Below are positions 27,533-36,741 of a stretch of DNA of 39,932 nucleotides, in pieces (within the stretch, counting starts at the first letter, position 1; each line of letters opens with the position of its first letter). Origin of the DNA: Bacteroidales bacterium (GTDB taxonomy: Bacteria; Bacteroidota; Bacteroidia; Bacteroidales; UBA10428); contig JAFGQZ010000052.1 of assembly GCA_016935435.1 (NCBI GenBank), positions 1-39,932 on the forward strand. Direction: 5' to 3'. The notes under the pieces were generated by a model. The model was not told the origin of the DNA. It saw only the letters and a list, made by a program, of their open reading frames with translations, and did not search any database. A program made the translations under genes and the position numbers.

Positions 27533-27724
27533 TTACTTCTTTAGGCTGATTGATATAGCTTGTGTAATTATTCTGAATTCCAATGCTGCTGCAATCGAGA
27601 AGGTCAATAAAACCATTGGCATTATAAACAGCTTTTTTAACCATTTCTTTTGCCCATCGGGGGTTGAACAACTGGTGCAGGCAAATACTATATAAAACAA
27701 AAGAATAAATACAGACAGTCTCAT
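27533..27724 (-). CDS. Small hypothetical membrane protein
   Basis: From the second in-frame ATG (27724) the product has 63 residues: a hydrophobic leader (MRLSVFILLFYIVFACTSC), a short charged stretch (DGQKKWLKK) and a second hydrophobic helix (IMPMVLLTFSIAAAL). The FACTSC segment could be a lipobox, or the whole may be a two-helix membrane peptide. No family is recognised. Another frame is open over the same stretch, so coding is uncertain. Confidence 0.35.
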   Translation of the reverse strand: MRLSVFILLFYIVFACTSCSTPDGQKKWLKKLFIMPMVLLTFSIAAALEFRIITQAISISLKK

Positions 27725-27813
27725 TGCAAAAAATAAAATTATGACTGACAATATACGTTTTCTTTTGCTTTTTGAAAATACCAGGAAACCGTTGGTTTTT
27801 GTACCTTAGCTTT

Positions 27814-28500
27814 ATGTGTTATACAATTGAGAAGAATTTAAGCCGCGAGGAGCTGGAAAAAAGGTTTGGGGCGGGTTTCAGGCCAAACAGGCCCTATTCG
27901 CCCGGCAAAAGGGTTTCGGCTTTTACGCTTCCTGAAGTTCCGGTAATTCGTTCAAATACGCCTGAATCGATTGATGTTTTTACCTGGGGGTTAATTCCTT
28001 TTTGGACAAAATCGGCAAATGATGCATCGGAAATCAGGCTTAAAACCTTTAATGCCAAAGCTGAAACGTTGAAGGATAAACCATCGTTCAGGCATACCAT
28101 TAAAAATCAGCGCTGCCTTGTATTAACCAATGGCTTTTACGAATGGCAGCACGTTGGTAAGCAGAAAGTGCCCTATTTTATTCAGCTTAAAAGCGATATT
28201 GCCATGCCAATGGCTGGCTTATGCGACAATTGGGTTAACCAGGAAACTGGAGAAATGCTACAGACCTTTACAATTGTTACTACAAAGGCAAATCATTTAA
28301 TGGAAGTTATTCACAACACCAAAAAGCGGATGCCGGCCATACTTTTGGGAGAAGCCGAGAATATTTGGCTCGACCAATCGATTAATGAAGATAAGGCCCT
28401 TAGTGTGCTTGTGCCTTTAGACGATTATCTGATGAAAGCCGAAAAAGTGGGCGAAAACACAAACGGGAAAGGAATTCCGGAACAAAAAAGCTTGTTTTAG
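27814..28500 (+). CDS. SOS response-associated peptidase (SRAP / YedK / HMCES family)
   Basis: The start is fixed by the catalytic Cys2: translation must begin at the ATG that gives MCYTIEK, not at an in-frame ATG 42 bp upstream. The 228-residue protein carries the other SRAP landmarks: RLKTFNAKAE (Asn80), CLVLTNGFYEW (Glu110) and VIHNTKKRMP with its His. Family members crosslink through Cys2 to abasic sites in single-stranded DNA and protect them. The gene is convergent with the flavodoxin gene, and the two stop codons overlap by 4 bp. Confidence 0.93.
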   Translation: MCYTIEKNLSREELEKRFGAGFRPNRPYSPGKRVSAFTLPEVPVIRSNTPESIDVFTWGLIPFWTKSANDASEIRLKTFNAKAETLKDKPSFRHTIKNQRCLVLTNGFYEWQHVGKQKVPYFIQLKSDIAMPMAGLCDNWVNQETGEMLQTFTIVTTKANHLMEVIHNTKKRMPAILLGEAENIWLDQSINEDKALSVLVPLDDYLMKAEKVGENTNGKGIPEQKSLF

Positions 28501-29015
28501 TTTTTAGCCTGATTAAATTCTGTTTTCAGCTTGTCGCACCATGCAGTTATTCGTTTCTTGTTTAATTTAGCCTGGTTTTCAAAATCGAGGGCCAGCCCGC
28601 AAAATTCGTTATTTCGCCGGGCCAGTGAACTTTCAAATGTGTATCCGCTGGTAGAAGTGAAGCCGACAATAGCAGCTCCCTGTTTTTCTAAAATTTGTGC
28701 CATCAGGCCAACAGCATCGCAAAAATTTTCGGGATAGCCAACCTGATCGCCATTACCAAAAATTGCAATATGCTTGCCCTTTAGATCCATTTCTTCTATC
28801 GCCGGAACAAACTCGTCCCAGTAGTTGGGAAGTTCTCCATCGAACCATGTCGGGCAGCCCAGGATAAGGTTGTCGAACGATTTGAATTTCTCCTCGGATA
28901 TTTCTTCGGCATTAATCTCTTCGATTTCTTTTGCATCGAAATATTCAAGGATTTTTTTTGCAACCTGACTGGTTTTATTTGTGTTGAAGCTGTATATAAG
29001 GCCAATTTTTTTCAT
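28497..29015 (-). CDS. fldA: Long-chain flavodoxin
   Basis: From the ATG giving MKKIGLIYSFNTNKTSQVA the product has 172 residues, the usual flavodoxin size; an in-frame ATG 39 bp upstream would add an unlikely tail. The FMN phosphate loop is NTNKTS, the 60s loop is GCPTWFDGELPNYW, and the 90s loop is FGNGDQVGYPENFCDA. The extra strand segment after it (STSGYTFESS) marks the long-chain type. It is a low-potential electron carrier and a plausible partner for the IorAB oxidoreductase, which lacks its own ferredoxin domain, although no operon link exists. Confidence 0.93.
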   Translation of the reverse strand: MKKIGLIYSFNTNKTSQVAKKILEYFDAKEIEEINAEEISEEKFKSFDNLILGCPTWFDGELPNYWDEFVPAIEEMDLKGKHIAIFGNGDQVGYPENFCDAVGLMAQILEKQGAAIVGFTSTSGYTFESSLARRNNEFCGLALDFENQAKLNKKRITAWCDKLKTEFNQAKN

Positions 29016-29118
29016 CGTATTAAAAATAAGATTGTACTTTCTTAAAAAAATCAAAAATTACTACTCTTGCAACGAACCACATATTTTTATTAAACCATTT
29101 TTTACCAACCCTGTTCTC

Positions 29119-29218
29119 TGCTCATTGCTCATTGTTTAGACAAACTTTAAACTTTGAACTTTAAACTTTGAACTTTAAACTTTGAACTTTAAACTTTGAA
29201 CTTTGAACTTTAAACTAA
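29119..29218. repeat. Heptad array at the 3' end of the E1 gene
   Basis: Three 7-mers (TGCTCAT twice, TGTTTAG; 29119-29139) precede ten perfect-register units (AAACTTT or GAACTTT, mostly alternating; 29142-29211). A final AAACTAA unit contains the E1 stop codon. Confidence 0.95.
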
Positions 29219-31272
29219 TAATTAACCAACTCAAGCATGGCTTTTTCAATTTTATCGGCGCCGGGCAGAATAGCCTTCTCCAGGATGCGGTTAAACCCAA
29301 CCGGTGTAAAAGTTGAGCCAACACGGCGTACAGGCCCGTCGAGGTATTCAAAAGCCAGTTCGTTGATTTGGGCCGCCACTTCGCCCCCAAACCCGCCAAA
29401 AACTTTGTCTTCGTGAACAATAAGGGCCTTACCGGTTTTTTTAACCGAAGCAATAACCGCATCGGTATCAAGGGGCAGTAACGATCGTAAATCAATAACC
29501 TCAATGTCGGCCCCGGTTTCTTTGGCTAATTTATTGGCAGCATCGACACACATGTGGGTGGTGTTGCCGTAGGTAAATACCGATAGGTCTTGGCCAGGCC
29601 TGCGTAAACGTGCTTTCCCAAAGGGAACTTCAAAATCGTCGGGGATTGGGGCAGCAGCAACCGGCGCCTGGTAGAGTGCCTTTGGTTCCATAAAAACGGT
29701 CATGCCCCGCGAACGCATTGCAGTGCGCAACAGTCCGGCAGCATCGTCGGCATACGAAGGGTAAACCACCCTGGTGCCCGGAAACGTTGTTAGCGCCCCT
29801 TCGATATTTTGGGAGTGGTAAAGGCCGCCACCAATGTACCCGCCCGAGGCGAGGCGAACCACAATATTTGGCGAGAATTGCCCTTTAGAGCGCCAGTAAT
29901 CGTGTGTGGTATCGACAAACTGTTCCATAGCCGGCCAGAAATAGTCGGCAAATTCGGCCCCCTCTATTACAACGCGTATTTTATCGTTAAAACGCGACAT
30001 GCCATTGGCCGTACCCATTATAAAATCTTCGGCAATGGGGGCATTGAATACCCTTTCTACCCCAAATTCTTTTTGCATGCCTTTTGATACATTGAATATG
30101 CCTCCCTTTTCTTTGTGGGCAATGTCCTGGCCCCAGATATACGTATCGGGGTTGTGCCTGAATTCGGCTTTGAGGGTTTCGTTAATACCTTCGATAAGCT
30201 TTTTCTTTTCCCCTTCGTATGTGTGGGTTCCATCGGGGTATTTAACTGTTATATAAGGTTCGGGCAGAACAAAATCGAAAACCGATTCCGGTGCCGGGTC
30301 GGGGGCAGCCAATCCTTTTTTATGGGCATCTTTTACTTCGGCCTTAACTTTTTCTTCAACAGCCAGCAGTTCTTCTTCCGTAAACCGATTGTATCGCAAA
30401 AGCATACGGCGGTACTTTGCCAGTGGATCATACTCCTGCGTGTAGTTAAGTTCGTTTTCATCGCGGTATAGTTCATGCTTATCGGAATTCGAATGCGAGT
30501 GCATGCGCACACAATTTGCCTGAACAATAACAGGCATTTGGTTTTCAATTGCCCACGATTTGGCTTCGGCCATGGCATTCATCGAGTCGAAAACATCTTT
30601 TCCGTTGCAATGAATAATGCGCAGGTTTTTGAAACCAATAAAGTTATTGGCCACTTTACGGTTGGCTGTCTGATCTTTTTTTGGTACCGAAATGCCATAC
30701 CCGTTATCCTGAAAAACAAAAATTACCGGAAGTTTTTCGTTCGATGCGCCATTAATTGCTTCGTAAACATACCCTTCGGAAACCGACGATTCACCCTGTG
30801 AACTAATTACAACACCTTTTTGGCTATACCGTTTGAATGCCCTTCCGGTGCCTGTTGCCTGCACAGTATGGTTGCCGGTGCACGACGATACATTGTGTAT
30901 GTTCCATGCTGGTTTTGCAAAATGGTTCGACATGTGCCGCCCGCCCCCAGCTACATCGGTATCTTTCGATATTCCGTTGTATATAATTTCTTCGGCAGTT
31001 AAGCCTGCAGAAATGTTGGTAAGCATATCGCGGTAATACGGATACAGGTGGTCGGTATTCCGGTCAAAAACCTGTCCGATAGCCAACTGTATGCCATCGT
31101 GCCCTGCATAGGGGGCATGGTACGACCAGCCAATGGCCTGCTTCAGGTAATTGGGCGCCCTGTCGTCGAGCGCACGGCCTAGTACCATCAGGTAATACCA
31201 TTTTTCCAATGTATGCTTATCGGTTTCCTTTATTCCAAATAGTTTCTTTACAGGAAGATCGGTAAATGCCAT
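29215..31272 (-). CDS. 2-oxoacid dehydrogenase E1, fused alpha and beta subunits (branched-chain/pyruvate type)
   Basis: This 685-residue protein joins both E1 subunits. The alpha part (about 1-320) contains GRHMSNHFAKPAWNIHN, GTGRAFKRYSQKGVVISSQGESSVSEG and the thiamine-diphosphate region ending FQDNGYGISVPK. The beta part (about 345-685) contains WGQDIAHKEKGGIF, GVERVFNAPIAEDFIMGTANG and the C-terminal transketolase domain (IEVIDLRSLLPLDTDAVIASV). Such fusions are common in Bacteroidota. E1 decarboxylates the 2-oxoacid and acylates the lipoyl group of E2, encoded 14 bp upstream in the same operon. The substrate is most likely branched-chain 2-oxoacids, though pyruvate cannot be excluded. 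No E3 gene lies in the window. Confidence 0.93.
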   Translation of the reverse strand: MAFTDLPVKKLFGIKETDKHTLEKWYYLMVLGRALDDRAPNYLKQAIGWSYHAPYAGHDGIQLAIGQVFDRNTDHLYPYYRDMLTNISAGLTAEEIIYNGISKDTDVAGGGRHMSNHFAKPAWNIHNVSSCTGNHTVQATGTGRAFKRYSQKGVVISSQGESSVSEGYVYEAINGASNEKLPVIFVFQDNGYGISVPKKDQTANRKVANNFIGFKNLRIIHCNGKDVFDSMNAMAEAKSWAIENQMPVIVQANCVRMHSHSNSDKHELYRDENELNYTQEYDPLAKYRRMLLRYNRFTEEELLAVEEKVKAEVKDAHKKGLAAPDPAPESVFDFVLPEPYITVKYPDGTHTYEGEKKKLIEGINETLKAEFRHNPDTYIWGQDIAHKEKGGIFNVSKGMQKEFGVERVFNAPIAEDFIMGTANGMSRFNDKIRVVIEGAEFADYFWPAMEQFVDTTHDYWRSKGQFSPNIVVRLASGGYIGGGLYHSQNIEGALTTFPGTRVVYPSYADDAAGLLRTAMRSRGMTVFMEPKALYQAPVAAAPIPDDFEVPFGKARLRRPGQDLSVFTYGNTTHMCVDAANKLAKETGADIEVIDLRSLLPLDTDAVIASVKKTGKALIVHEDKVFGGFGGEVAAQINELAFEYLDGPVRRVGSTFTPVGFNRILEKAILPGADKIEKAMLELVNY

Positions 31273-31286
31273 AATATATTGCTCTG

Positions 31287-32588
31287 TTAAATTGTTCTGT
31301 TTATATCAAATTGTCCAAGTATGCCTGCCAGATATTGAAGGAAGCCTCCGGCAAGGGCACCGTCGATTATGCGATGGTCGTATGTAAGGGCCAATATCAT
31401 TTTGTGGCGTATGGCAATTACATCGCCGGTTGGGGTTTCAATAACCGCCGGTTTCTTTTCTATGGTCCCCGTGGCCAGTATGGCAGCCTGTGGTTGGTTA
31501 ATTATAGGGGTGCCGGTAAGGTTGCCAAACGATCCGAAATTTGAAATAGTGAAGGTGCCTCCCTGTATATCATCGGGGCTAAGCTTATTGTTTCGGGCAT
31601 CGGCGGCCAGCTTGTTCATATCGACCGTAATGCCCAGAAGGCTTTTCTGATCGGCATTTTTTACTACGGGTACAATTAAATTTCCCGATGGCAGGGCCAC
31701 GGCAACACCTATGTTTATGTTTTTTCGCAATATAATAGTGTCGCCATCGGCCGAAGCATTTATGCCCGGGTACTTCTTTAGTGCATTGGCAACAGCTTCA
31801 ATAAACACGGGCATAAAGGTTATCTTTTGCCCTTCGCGTTTTTCTATTTCGTTTTTTATTTTGTTCCTCCAGTAAACCAGGTTAGTAACATCGGCCTCGA
31901 TAAAGTTGGTAACATGGGGCGATACCTGTTTCGACATAACCATGTGCTCGGCAATAAGCTTGCGCATGCGATCCATTTGAACTACCTGATCTCCCTCGCC
32001 AATAGCTATTTTGGGGGCAGCCGCTGCTGAAACTGATACCTGCCTGCCGGCTAATGGTGCTGTAGTTTCCGGCTTTTCTGTTTTAATGCTTCCGCGTTTT
32101 TCGATATAACCTAAAACATCGGTTTTGCGTAACCTTCCGTTATGCCCTGTGCCGGGTATTTGCTCGAGTTCGGCGGCCGAAAGGTTTTCTTTGGCTGCAA
32201 TGGTTTTAACCAGTGGGGAATAGAACCTGCCACCATTCGTTAATTGTTCTTTATTATTTGCTACCTTGTCGGCCTGTTTTTCGGGTTTTGGTGTTTCTGC
32301 TGGTGCCTGTAAATTAGAAGCTTTCTCATTGTCAATTGGTGCGCCCCCATCCAAATCGATTATGGCAATAACTTCACCTACCGGCACCAAAGCTCCTTCG
32401 CTAAAAATGATTGAGGCAACGACCCCATCGACAGGCGAAGGAATTTCAGAATCAACCTTATCGGTGGCTATTTCTAAAAGCGCTTCTTCTTCTGCAATTT
32501 TATCACCGGCTTTCTTAAACCATTTGGTTATGGTTGCTTCCTGAATGCTTTCGCCCAGTTTGGGCATTACAATGTTAAATGTTGCCAT
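31287..32588 (-). CDS. Dihydrolipoamide acyltransferase (E2) of 2-oxoacid dehydrogenase
   Basis: This 433-residue protein has one lipoyl domain (about 1-80) with lipoylated Lys44 in EIATDKVDSE. A flexible linker follows, then a peripheral-subunit-binding domain (about 120-165; YSPLVKTIAAKENLSAAELE, then GHNGRLRKTDVLGYI). The catalytic domain (about 205-433) ends in ALTYDHRIIDGALAGGF with His405 and Asp409. It transfers acyl groups from E1 to CoA. It is the first gene of a two-gene operon with the fused E1. Confidence 0.94.
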   Translation of the reverse strand: MATFNIVMPKLGESIQEATITKWFKKAGDKIAEEEALLEIATDKVDSEIPSPVDGVVASIIFSEGALVPVGEVIAIIDLDGGAPIDNEKASNLQAPAETPKPEKQADKVANNKEQLTNGGRFYSPLVKTIAAKENLSAAELEQIPGTGHNGRLRKTDVLGYIEKRGSIKTEKPETTAPLAGRQVSVSAAAAPKIAIGEGDQVVQMDRMRKLIAEHMVMSKQVSPHVTNFIEADVTNLVYWRNKIKNEIEKREGQKITFMPVFIEAVANALKKYPGINASADGDTIILRKNINIGVAVALPSGNLIVPVVKNADQKSLLGITVDMNKLAADARNNKLSPDDIQGGTFTISNFGSFGNLTGTPIINQPQAAILATGTIEKKPAVIETPTGDVIAIRHKMILALTYDHRIIDGALAGGFLQYLAGILGQFDINRTI

Positions 32589-32765
32589 AAAACAATTTGT
32601 TTATTCAATTTTGTTTAACCTGTTCCTGTCGGACTTAAACAAGAAACATTGTTATTACCGAAATGTTCAAATTTTACGCTATTTGTATGCCTTCATGTGC
32701 CTTAATCGAGGTAATAAAACGTTTTCTTCTTTTTCTTAAAATTATGATTATTAAAGTTTAATAAC

Positions 32766-32798
32766 AAAAAAACCGGAGCATTTTTGCTGCCGGTTTTT
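32766..32798 (-). terminator. Intrinsic terminator after the GH55-like gene
   Basis: On the minus strand AAAAACCGGCAGCA pairs with TGCTCCGGTTTTT (one bulged base) around a short A-rich loop and is followed by T residues. It separates the GH55-like transcript from the E2-E1 operon. Confidence 0.8.
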
Positions 32799-32830
32799 AG
32801 TGTTCAAATTAGAAAGTTTTTTTGCAATGT

Positions 32831-35800
32831 TTATTTTCCCTCAGGTAATAGCCTGTAAAATGCTTTTTTGCCGACAATAAACAAGGTGTTTTTGTCCTTT
32901 CCGCCAAAAGCCAGGGTAGTAGGCCTTTCAGGTACTTTTATTAATTCATTCAGGTTTCCATTGGCCGAAAACTTATAAACTTCTCCATCGGCAATGAAAA
33001 CATTTCCGGAATTATCGGTTAACGAAAAGAATTCGCCAAATTCGGCAAAATAGCGAAGGTTCGACAAATACCCCTGTTGATCTACATCAATCTGAACTGT
33101 ACGCTTGTCGTATTCATCGGCAACATAGAGTGCTTTGCCCGGAAAGGCCTCAACCAGGCCGCAGGTGCGGGCCAAATCGTAACTTACAGGTATTATGGTT
33201 TTCCCATCGGGGGCAATAAAACATTCTTCTGCACGGGCTACAGCAATGGAGTTAAAGTCGTGCGAGTCGCGCCACCTGTTCGATGGATATAAAGCTTTAT
33301 GGATTTCTCTTACACTGCCCATCGGAACAATCTCAAGCTTTTGAATGGTTTCGTCGGGCTTTTCGGGGTTTATGGCATAAACCAGCGATGCAAACCCTGA
33401 GTTTCCCCATCCGCTAAATGATGTTCCGTTGGCATCGGGTGGGTTTACGAATTTCTCTTGTTGGCCATTTACCAAATAGGCTGGTTGAGGGTTATAGCGG
33501 AAAAGTACCAGTAAATTGTCTTTCGAATCGCAGGCAAGGGCCAGTGGCTCCCACTGAAAATCGGCTACCAGTGCGAGCGATTGTGTTTCTGCCGACCATT
33601 TATAGATTCGTTTCATTCGCTGCTCGGCGAAATATACATTTCCTTTTGAATCGGAACACGAACCTAAGGCAAACTCAAACCCTTGAGCCACTTTTTGGAC
33701 AGTTCCGGCAGTATATTCCGAGCCAATAGTAGGGGTATTGCCACTTATGTACAGCCTGGCCATTTCCTGGGGGCGAACCTCAATATTGGTGTTTATATCG
33801 TATAATGGGTTATCGGTTGTATATTTTATCTGACTGTAATTGTGGATGTTCAGAATTTCGAGGTTTTTGCAATCCCATGTGCGCACAGAGTAGGGGAAAG
33901 GCACCTTTACCCTTATTACCCTGAACATATAAAGGTTGGCAAAAACCATATCATTGCATTTTTCAATTTCAAGGGGTAGGCATTCAGAGCTTTCGCGGCT
34001 TTCCTCTTCAAGCTGCAGCGCAAATACTTTCCAGTTCGATACATTTTTAAAACGCACTTCATTACGCACATGATGTTCGACCGACATAGCGTAAATTCTG
34101 CCCCTGGTGCTGGTATTTGAAGCATAAAGACCCGATACTGAAAAGGTGTTGGCTGTCCATATATTCTTAAAAACACCACCGCCGTTATTGGTTACCCATA
34201 AGCTCCAGTATTGTGTGTCCCAGGTTTGTTCAAAGAAAGAATAACTTCTTCTGCCGGTCTGTTCTCTTTGCTGGGGCAACCTAATCCATTCCCAGGGTAC
34301 TTTGGGGCCCGGATCCATGGTTCCATGGCCTCCAATAAATTTTACATCGTCAAGTAGCGATTTTTCCCCTGCCATCCATTTACAAGCTACTGCCCTGTAG
34401 TTGCTTTGGCCGGTATTCAGGCCGATACCGGCAATAATGTTTTGGCCGTTTTGCGGTGTTTCCAACATGGGCACGGGGGATCCAAACCCGCTATATGCCG
34501 GGGAGGCTTCGGCTATTACAATATTTGTGGATATAGGGTTTAAACCAATCAGGCAGGTATTGGGTTTTAATTTTAAAGTTTCCGAAATAAGGTAGGAGCC
34601 CTGGGGAAGATATATTGCGTCGTATTTTTCTATGGCTTCGTTAAATATCCGGGTGTCGTCGGTTTTGCCATCGCCTTTTGCACCCAGCAATTTAATATTT
34701 GCCCATGTGCCCATAGCCGGGGCTGAAACTATATCGGAAGTTGGCATGGCAGGGAATACAGTAAGGGGAGAAGCCTCGAAAACTGTATTATATGCTGGGG
34801 TTGCATCAATATCGTCCATTTGCAGTCCATATACATACCTGTTTACCTTGTATATTGCAGTGGGTGCCTGTGTTTGTGTTTTCGATTTTGCATAATTGAC
34901 CAGTACAGGAACATTTTTGCATGCAAGGTTGCGAATATTGATTTGCATGTGGGCATTGTTTTCGTTGTCGAAGGTAATGGCAGGGCCCGAGATGTTTTCA
35001 AACCGGCTGTCTTCGATATAGAGTTTCTCCCAGTAATTGTCGGAAACCATAAAAACCGACGGAACGTTTTTTACATCCATACGCACAATAGTAAATCCGG
35101 CTTCCTGGGTTTGTACTGCGGCTTTGCGCTGACCTTCGAAATAGGTGTCGAGCATCATAAACTGCCAACCAGGCGAGGCCTTGGTGGTATAAATGCCATA
35201 CTCGCCGCCATAGAACTTAACGTTCTCAATCATATTACCAATATCGTAAAGTCCAGCTTTTCCTTTTCCTGCATAGATATTACAATGGGCAATATAACTG
35301 TGTTGTGCAAAATGGGTTCTTAAGGCCACTGCCGATGGGTTGCCATCTTCTATTTTAAGGTCGATATTCGACAGGGCACTGTAAAAAGTTCCGGCATGTG
35401 CATCGGGTATGGGTTTACCAGCTTCGGGTATTGAACTGGTAAACCAAAACATATAAGAAGCCTTTCCTTTGTCGGCCATATCGGGTTGCTGAAAGCCGGG
35501 CGAGTTTTTTTTCAGCACAAACAACGGACGTTTGTTCCCGTAACCAATTAGGCGTATAGCAGCTGGTATATAGATAGTTTTCGAGATTAGGTAGGTGCCT
35601 TCGGGAATAAAAACAATGCCGAAATTTTTATCGGTTTTAAGTTGGTTAATGGCCTTTTGCAGTTCATCCGAAACATCGGTTTTCCCATCGGCTTTTATCG
35701 CAAAACCTGAGGGGGTAAAATATACAGCTTCGGGGTCGTCGGGTTTTTGTGTATAAACCGATTCTAAAGCCGATACTTGCTGTAAAAGCAAGACGCCCGT

Positions 35801-35839
35801 TAAAATAAGGAACAAGAATAAGTTAGTTTTTTTTCTCAT
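32831..35839 (-). CDS. Secreted GH55-like double beta-helix protein with C-terminal beta-propeller
   Basis: This 1002-residue protein has a signal peptide (1-24). Two pectate_lyase_3-type beta-helix units follow, the arrangement of GH55 exo-beta-1,3-glucanases: unit 1 about 40-330 (FAIKADGKTDVSDELQKAI, IPEGTYLISKTIYIP) and unit 2 about 375-690 (LLGAKGDGKTDDTRIFNEAI, LPQGSYLISETLKL). Residues about 715-1002 are propeller-like repeats of the SMP-30/NHL sort (CSDSKGNVYFAEQRMKRIYKWS, ACDSKDNLLVLF). GH55 proteins are typically shorter and lack this propeller. No T9SS domain or lipobox is present, so it may stay periplasmic. Glucan substrate is inferred from the fold and from the GH16 enzyme in the same window. 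It could instead act on another polysaccharide. Confidence 0.82.
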   Translation of the reverse strand: MRKKTNLFLFLILTGVLLLQQVSALESVYTQKPDDPEAVYFTPSGFAIKADGKTDVSDELQKAINQLKTDKNFGIVFIPEGTYLISKTIYIPAAIRLIGYGNKRPLFVLKKNSPGFQQPDMADKGKASYMFWFTSSIPEAGKPIPDAHAGTFYSALSNIDLKIEDGNPSAVALRTHFAQHSYIAHCNIYAGKGKAGLYDIGNMIENVKFYGGEYGIYTTKASPGWQFMMLDTYFEGQRKAAVQTQEAGFTIVRMDVKNVPSVFMVSDNYWEKLYIEDSRFENISGPAITFDNENNAHMQINIRNLACKNVPVLVNYAKSKTQTQAPTAIYKVNRYVYGLQMDDIDATPAYNTVFEASPLTVFPAMPTSDIVSAPAMGTWANIKLLGAKGDGKTDDTRIFNEAIEKYDAIYLPQGSYLISETLKLKPNTCLIGLNPISTNIVIAEASPAYSGFGSPVPMLETPQNGQNIIAGIGLNTGQSNYRAVACKWMAGEKSLLDDVKFIGGHGTMDPGPKVPWEWIRLPQQREQTGRRSYSFFEQTWDTQYWSLWVTNNGGGVFKNIWTANTFSVSGLYASNTSTRGRIYAMSVEHHVRNEVRFKNVSNWKVFALQLEEESRESSECLPLEIEKCNDMVFANLYMFRVIRVKVPFPYSVRTWDCKNLEILNIHNYSQIKYTTDNPLYDINTNIEVRPQEMARLYISGNTPTIGSEYTAGTVQKVAQGFEFALGSCSDSKGNVYFAEQRMKRIYKWSAETQSLALVADFQWEPLALACDSKDNLLVLFRYNPQPAYLVNGQQEKFVNPPDANGTSFSGWGNSGFASLVYAINPEKPDETIQKLEIVPMGSVREIHKALYPSNRWRDSHDFNSIAVARAEECFIAPDGKTIIPVSYDLARTCGLVEAFPGKALYVADEYDKRTVQIDVDQQGYLSNLRYFAEFGEFFSLTDNSGNVFIADGEVYKFSANGNLNELIKVPERPTTLAFGGKDKNTLFIVGKKAFYRLLPEGK

Positions 35840-36011
35840 GGGTGAATAATTTGGTTATAATATTTATTGTGAATTTCCGTCGTTTTATTTTTTATTCATG
35901 GACGTTTCAATTTCAATAAATGTATTTCAATATTCCGACATGATGAATGAAAAACTAAGAATGGAGTATAAAAATAGTAGTAGGCGCAGCGATTCCTTTT
36001 CGGGGTTTAAC

Positions 36012-36482
36012 TTACCTGTTGTCAATGTTTTCGGGGTTCAAATCGTGGTTTTGGAACCTATAATCAGCCATATCGGAATATCTTGTGCCAGGCTTTCCAT
36101 AATTGCAAAACGGATCGATACTCAAACCCCCACGCGGCAGAAATTTCCCCAGAACTTCAATATAATTCGGGTCGAGCAGTTGAACCAAATCTTTCATAAT
36201 TATATTGATGCAATCTTCGTGAAAAGCCCCATGGTTGCGGTAGCTGAATAGGTATAGCTTTAAGCTTTTGCTTTCTACCAGTTTCTTATCGGGAACATAG
36301 CTTATATATAGGGTAGCAAAATCGGGCTGACCTGTTATCGGGCATAGGCTCGTAAATTCGGGACAGTTAAATTTTACCCAGTAATTGTTTTCCGGATGTT
36401 TGTTGTCGAAACTTTCCAGGAGCGAAGGATTGTAATTGGCCGGATATTCGGTTTTATTTCCTAAGTGGGTAATAGCTTTCAT
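36012..36482 (-). CDS. queF: NADPH-dependent 7-cyano-7-deazaguanine reductase (preQ1 synthase)
   Basis: This 156-residue single-domain (unimodular) QueF has catalytic Cys47 in [13 protein letters not shown] and the QueF motif [21 protein letters not shown] (from Glu70), followed by the C-terminal GGLSIDPF. It reduces preQ0 to preQ1 in queuosine biosynthesis. The queC gene, which makes preQ0, lies 218 bp upstream on the same strand; a composite repeat separates them. Confidence 0.95.
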   Translation of the reverse strand: MKAITHLGNKTEYPANYNPSLLESFDNKHPENNYWVKFNCPEFTSLCPITGQPDFATLYISYVPDKKLVESKSLKLYLFSYRNHGAFHEDCINIIMKDLVQLLDPNYIEVLGKFLPRGGLSIDPFCNYGKPGTRYSDMADYRFQNHDLNPENIDNR

Positions 36483-36540
36483 TATTTTAAATGTTTTGAG
36501 TTTTTTTTGCTTATTTAATTAGGTTTTGTTAGAACAAGGC

Positions 36541-36741
36541 TGAGGGATGAATAAATGAAAGGAATGAAGGAATTAAAAATGGAAAGAATTAATAATTGGC
36601 ACATCGTTGAATAAACACATCTTTAAAATTTTCAAATCAACAAACCTTCAAATCAACGGTTCACCGTTCACTGTTCATTCTAAGCTTTGAACTTTAAACT
36701 TTAAACTTTGAACTTTGAACTTTGAACTTTGAACTTTGAAC
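36541..36741. repeat. Composite repeat module and heptad array invading the queC 3' end
   Basis: A purine-rich GAATGAAGG/GAAAGAATTAATAATT segment leads into CAAATC-rich sequence and CCGTTCA heptads (to about 36675), matching the module at 25505-25629. Eight perfect-register 7-mers follow at 36686-36741 (TTTGAAC six times, TTTAAAC twice). The last 41 bp lie inside queC. Confidence 0.92.

Noticed and set aside
27477..27671. Second minus-strand frame overlapping the small membrane protein
   Set aside because: It lacks a signal or membrane pattern at its start; the overlapping frame has a coherent two-helix design. It could be real if the first is not.
29175..29504. Minus-strand frame of 109 codons ending in repeated LKFKVQSLKFKV
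   Set aside because: It is an out-of-frame reading of the E1 gene that runs into the heptad array.
35898..36251. Plus-strand frame of 117 codons near queF
   Set aside because: More than half is antisense to queF, which has clear catalytic motifs.
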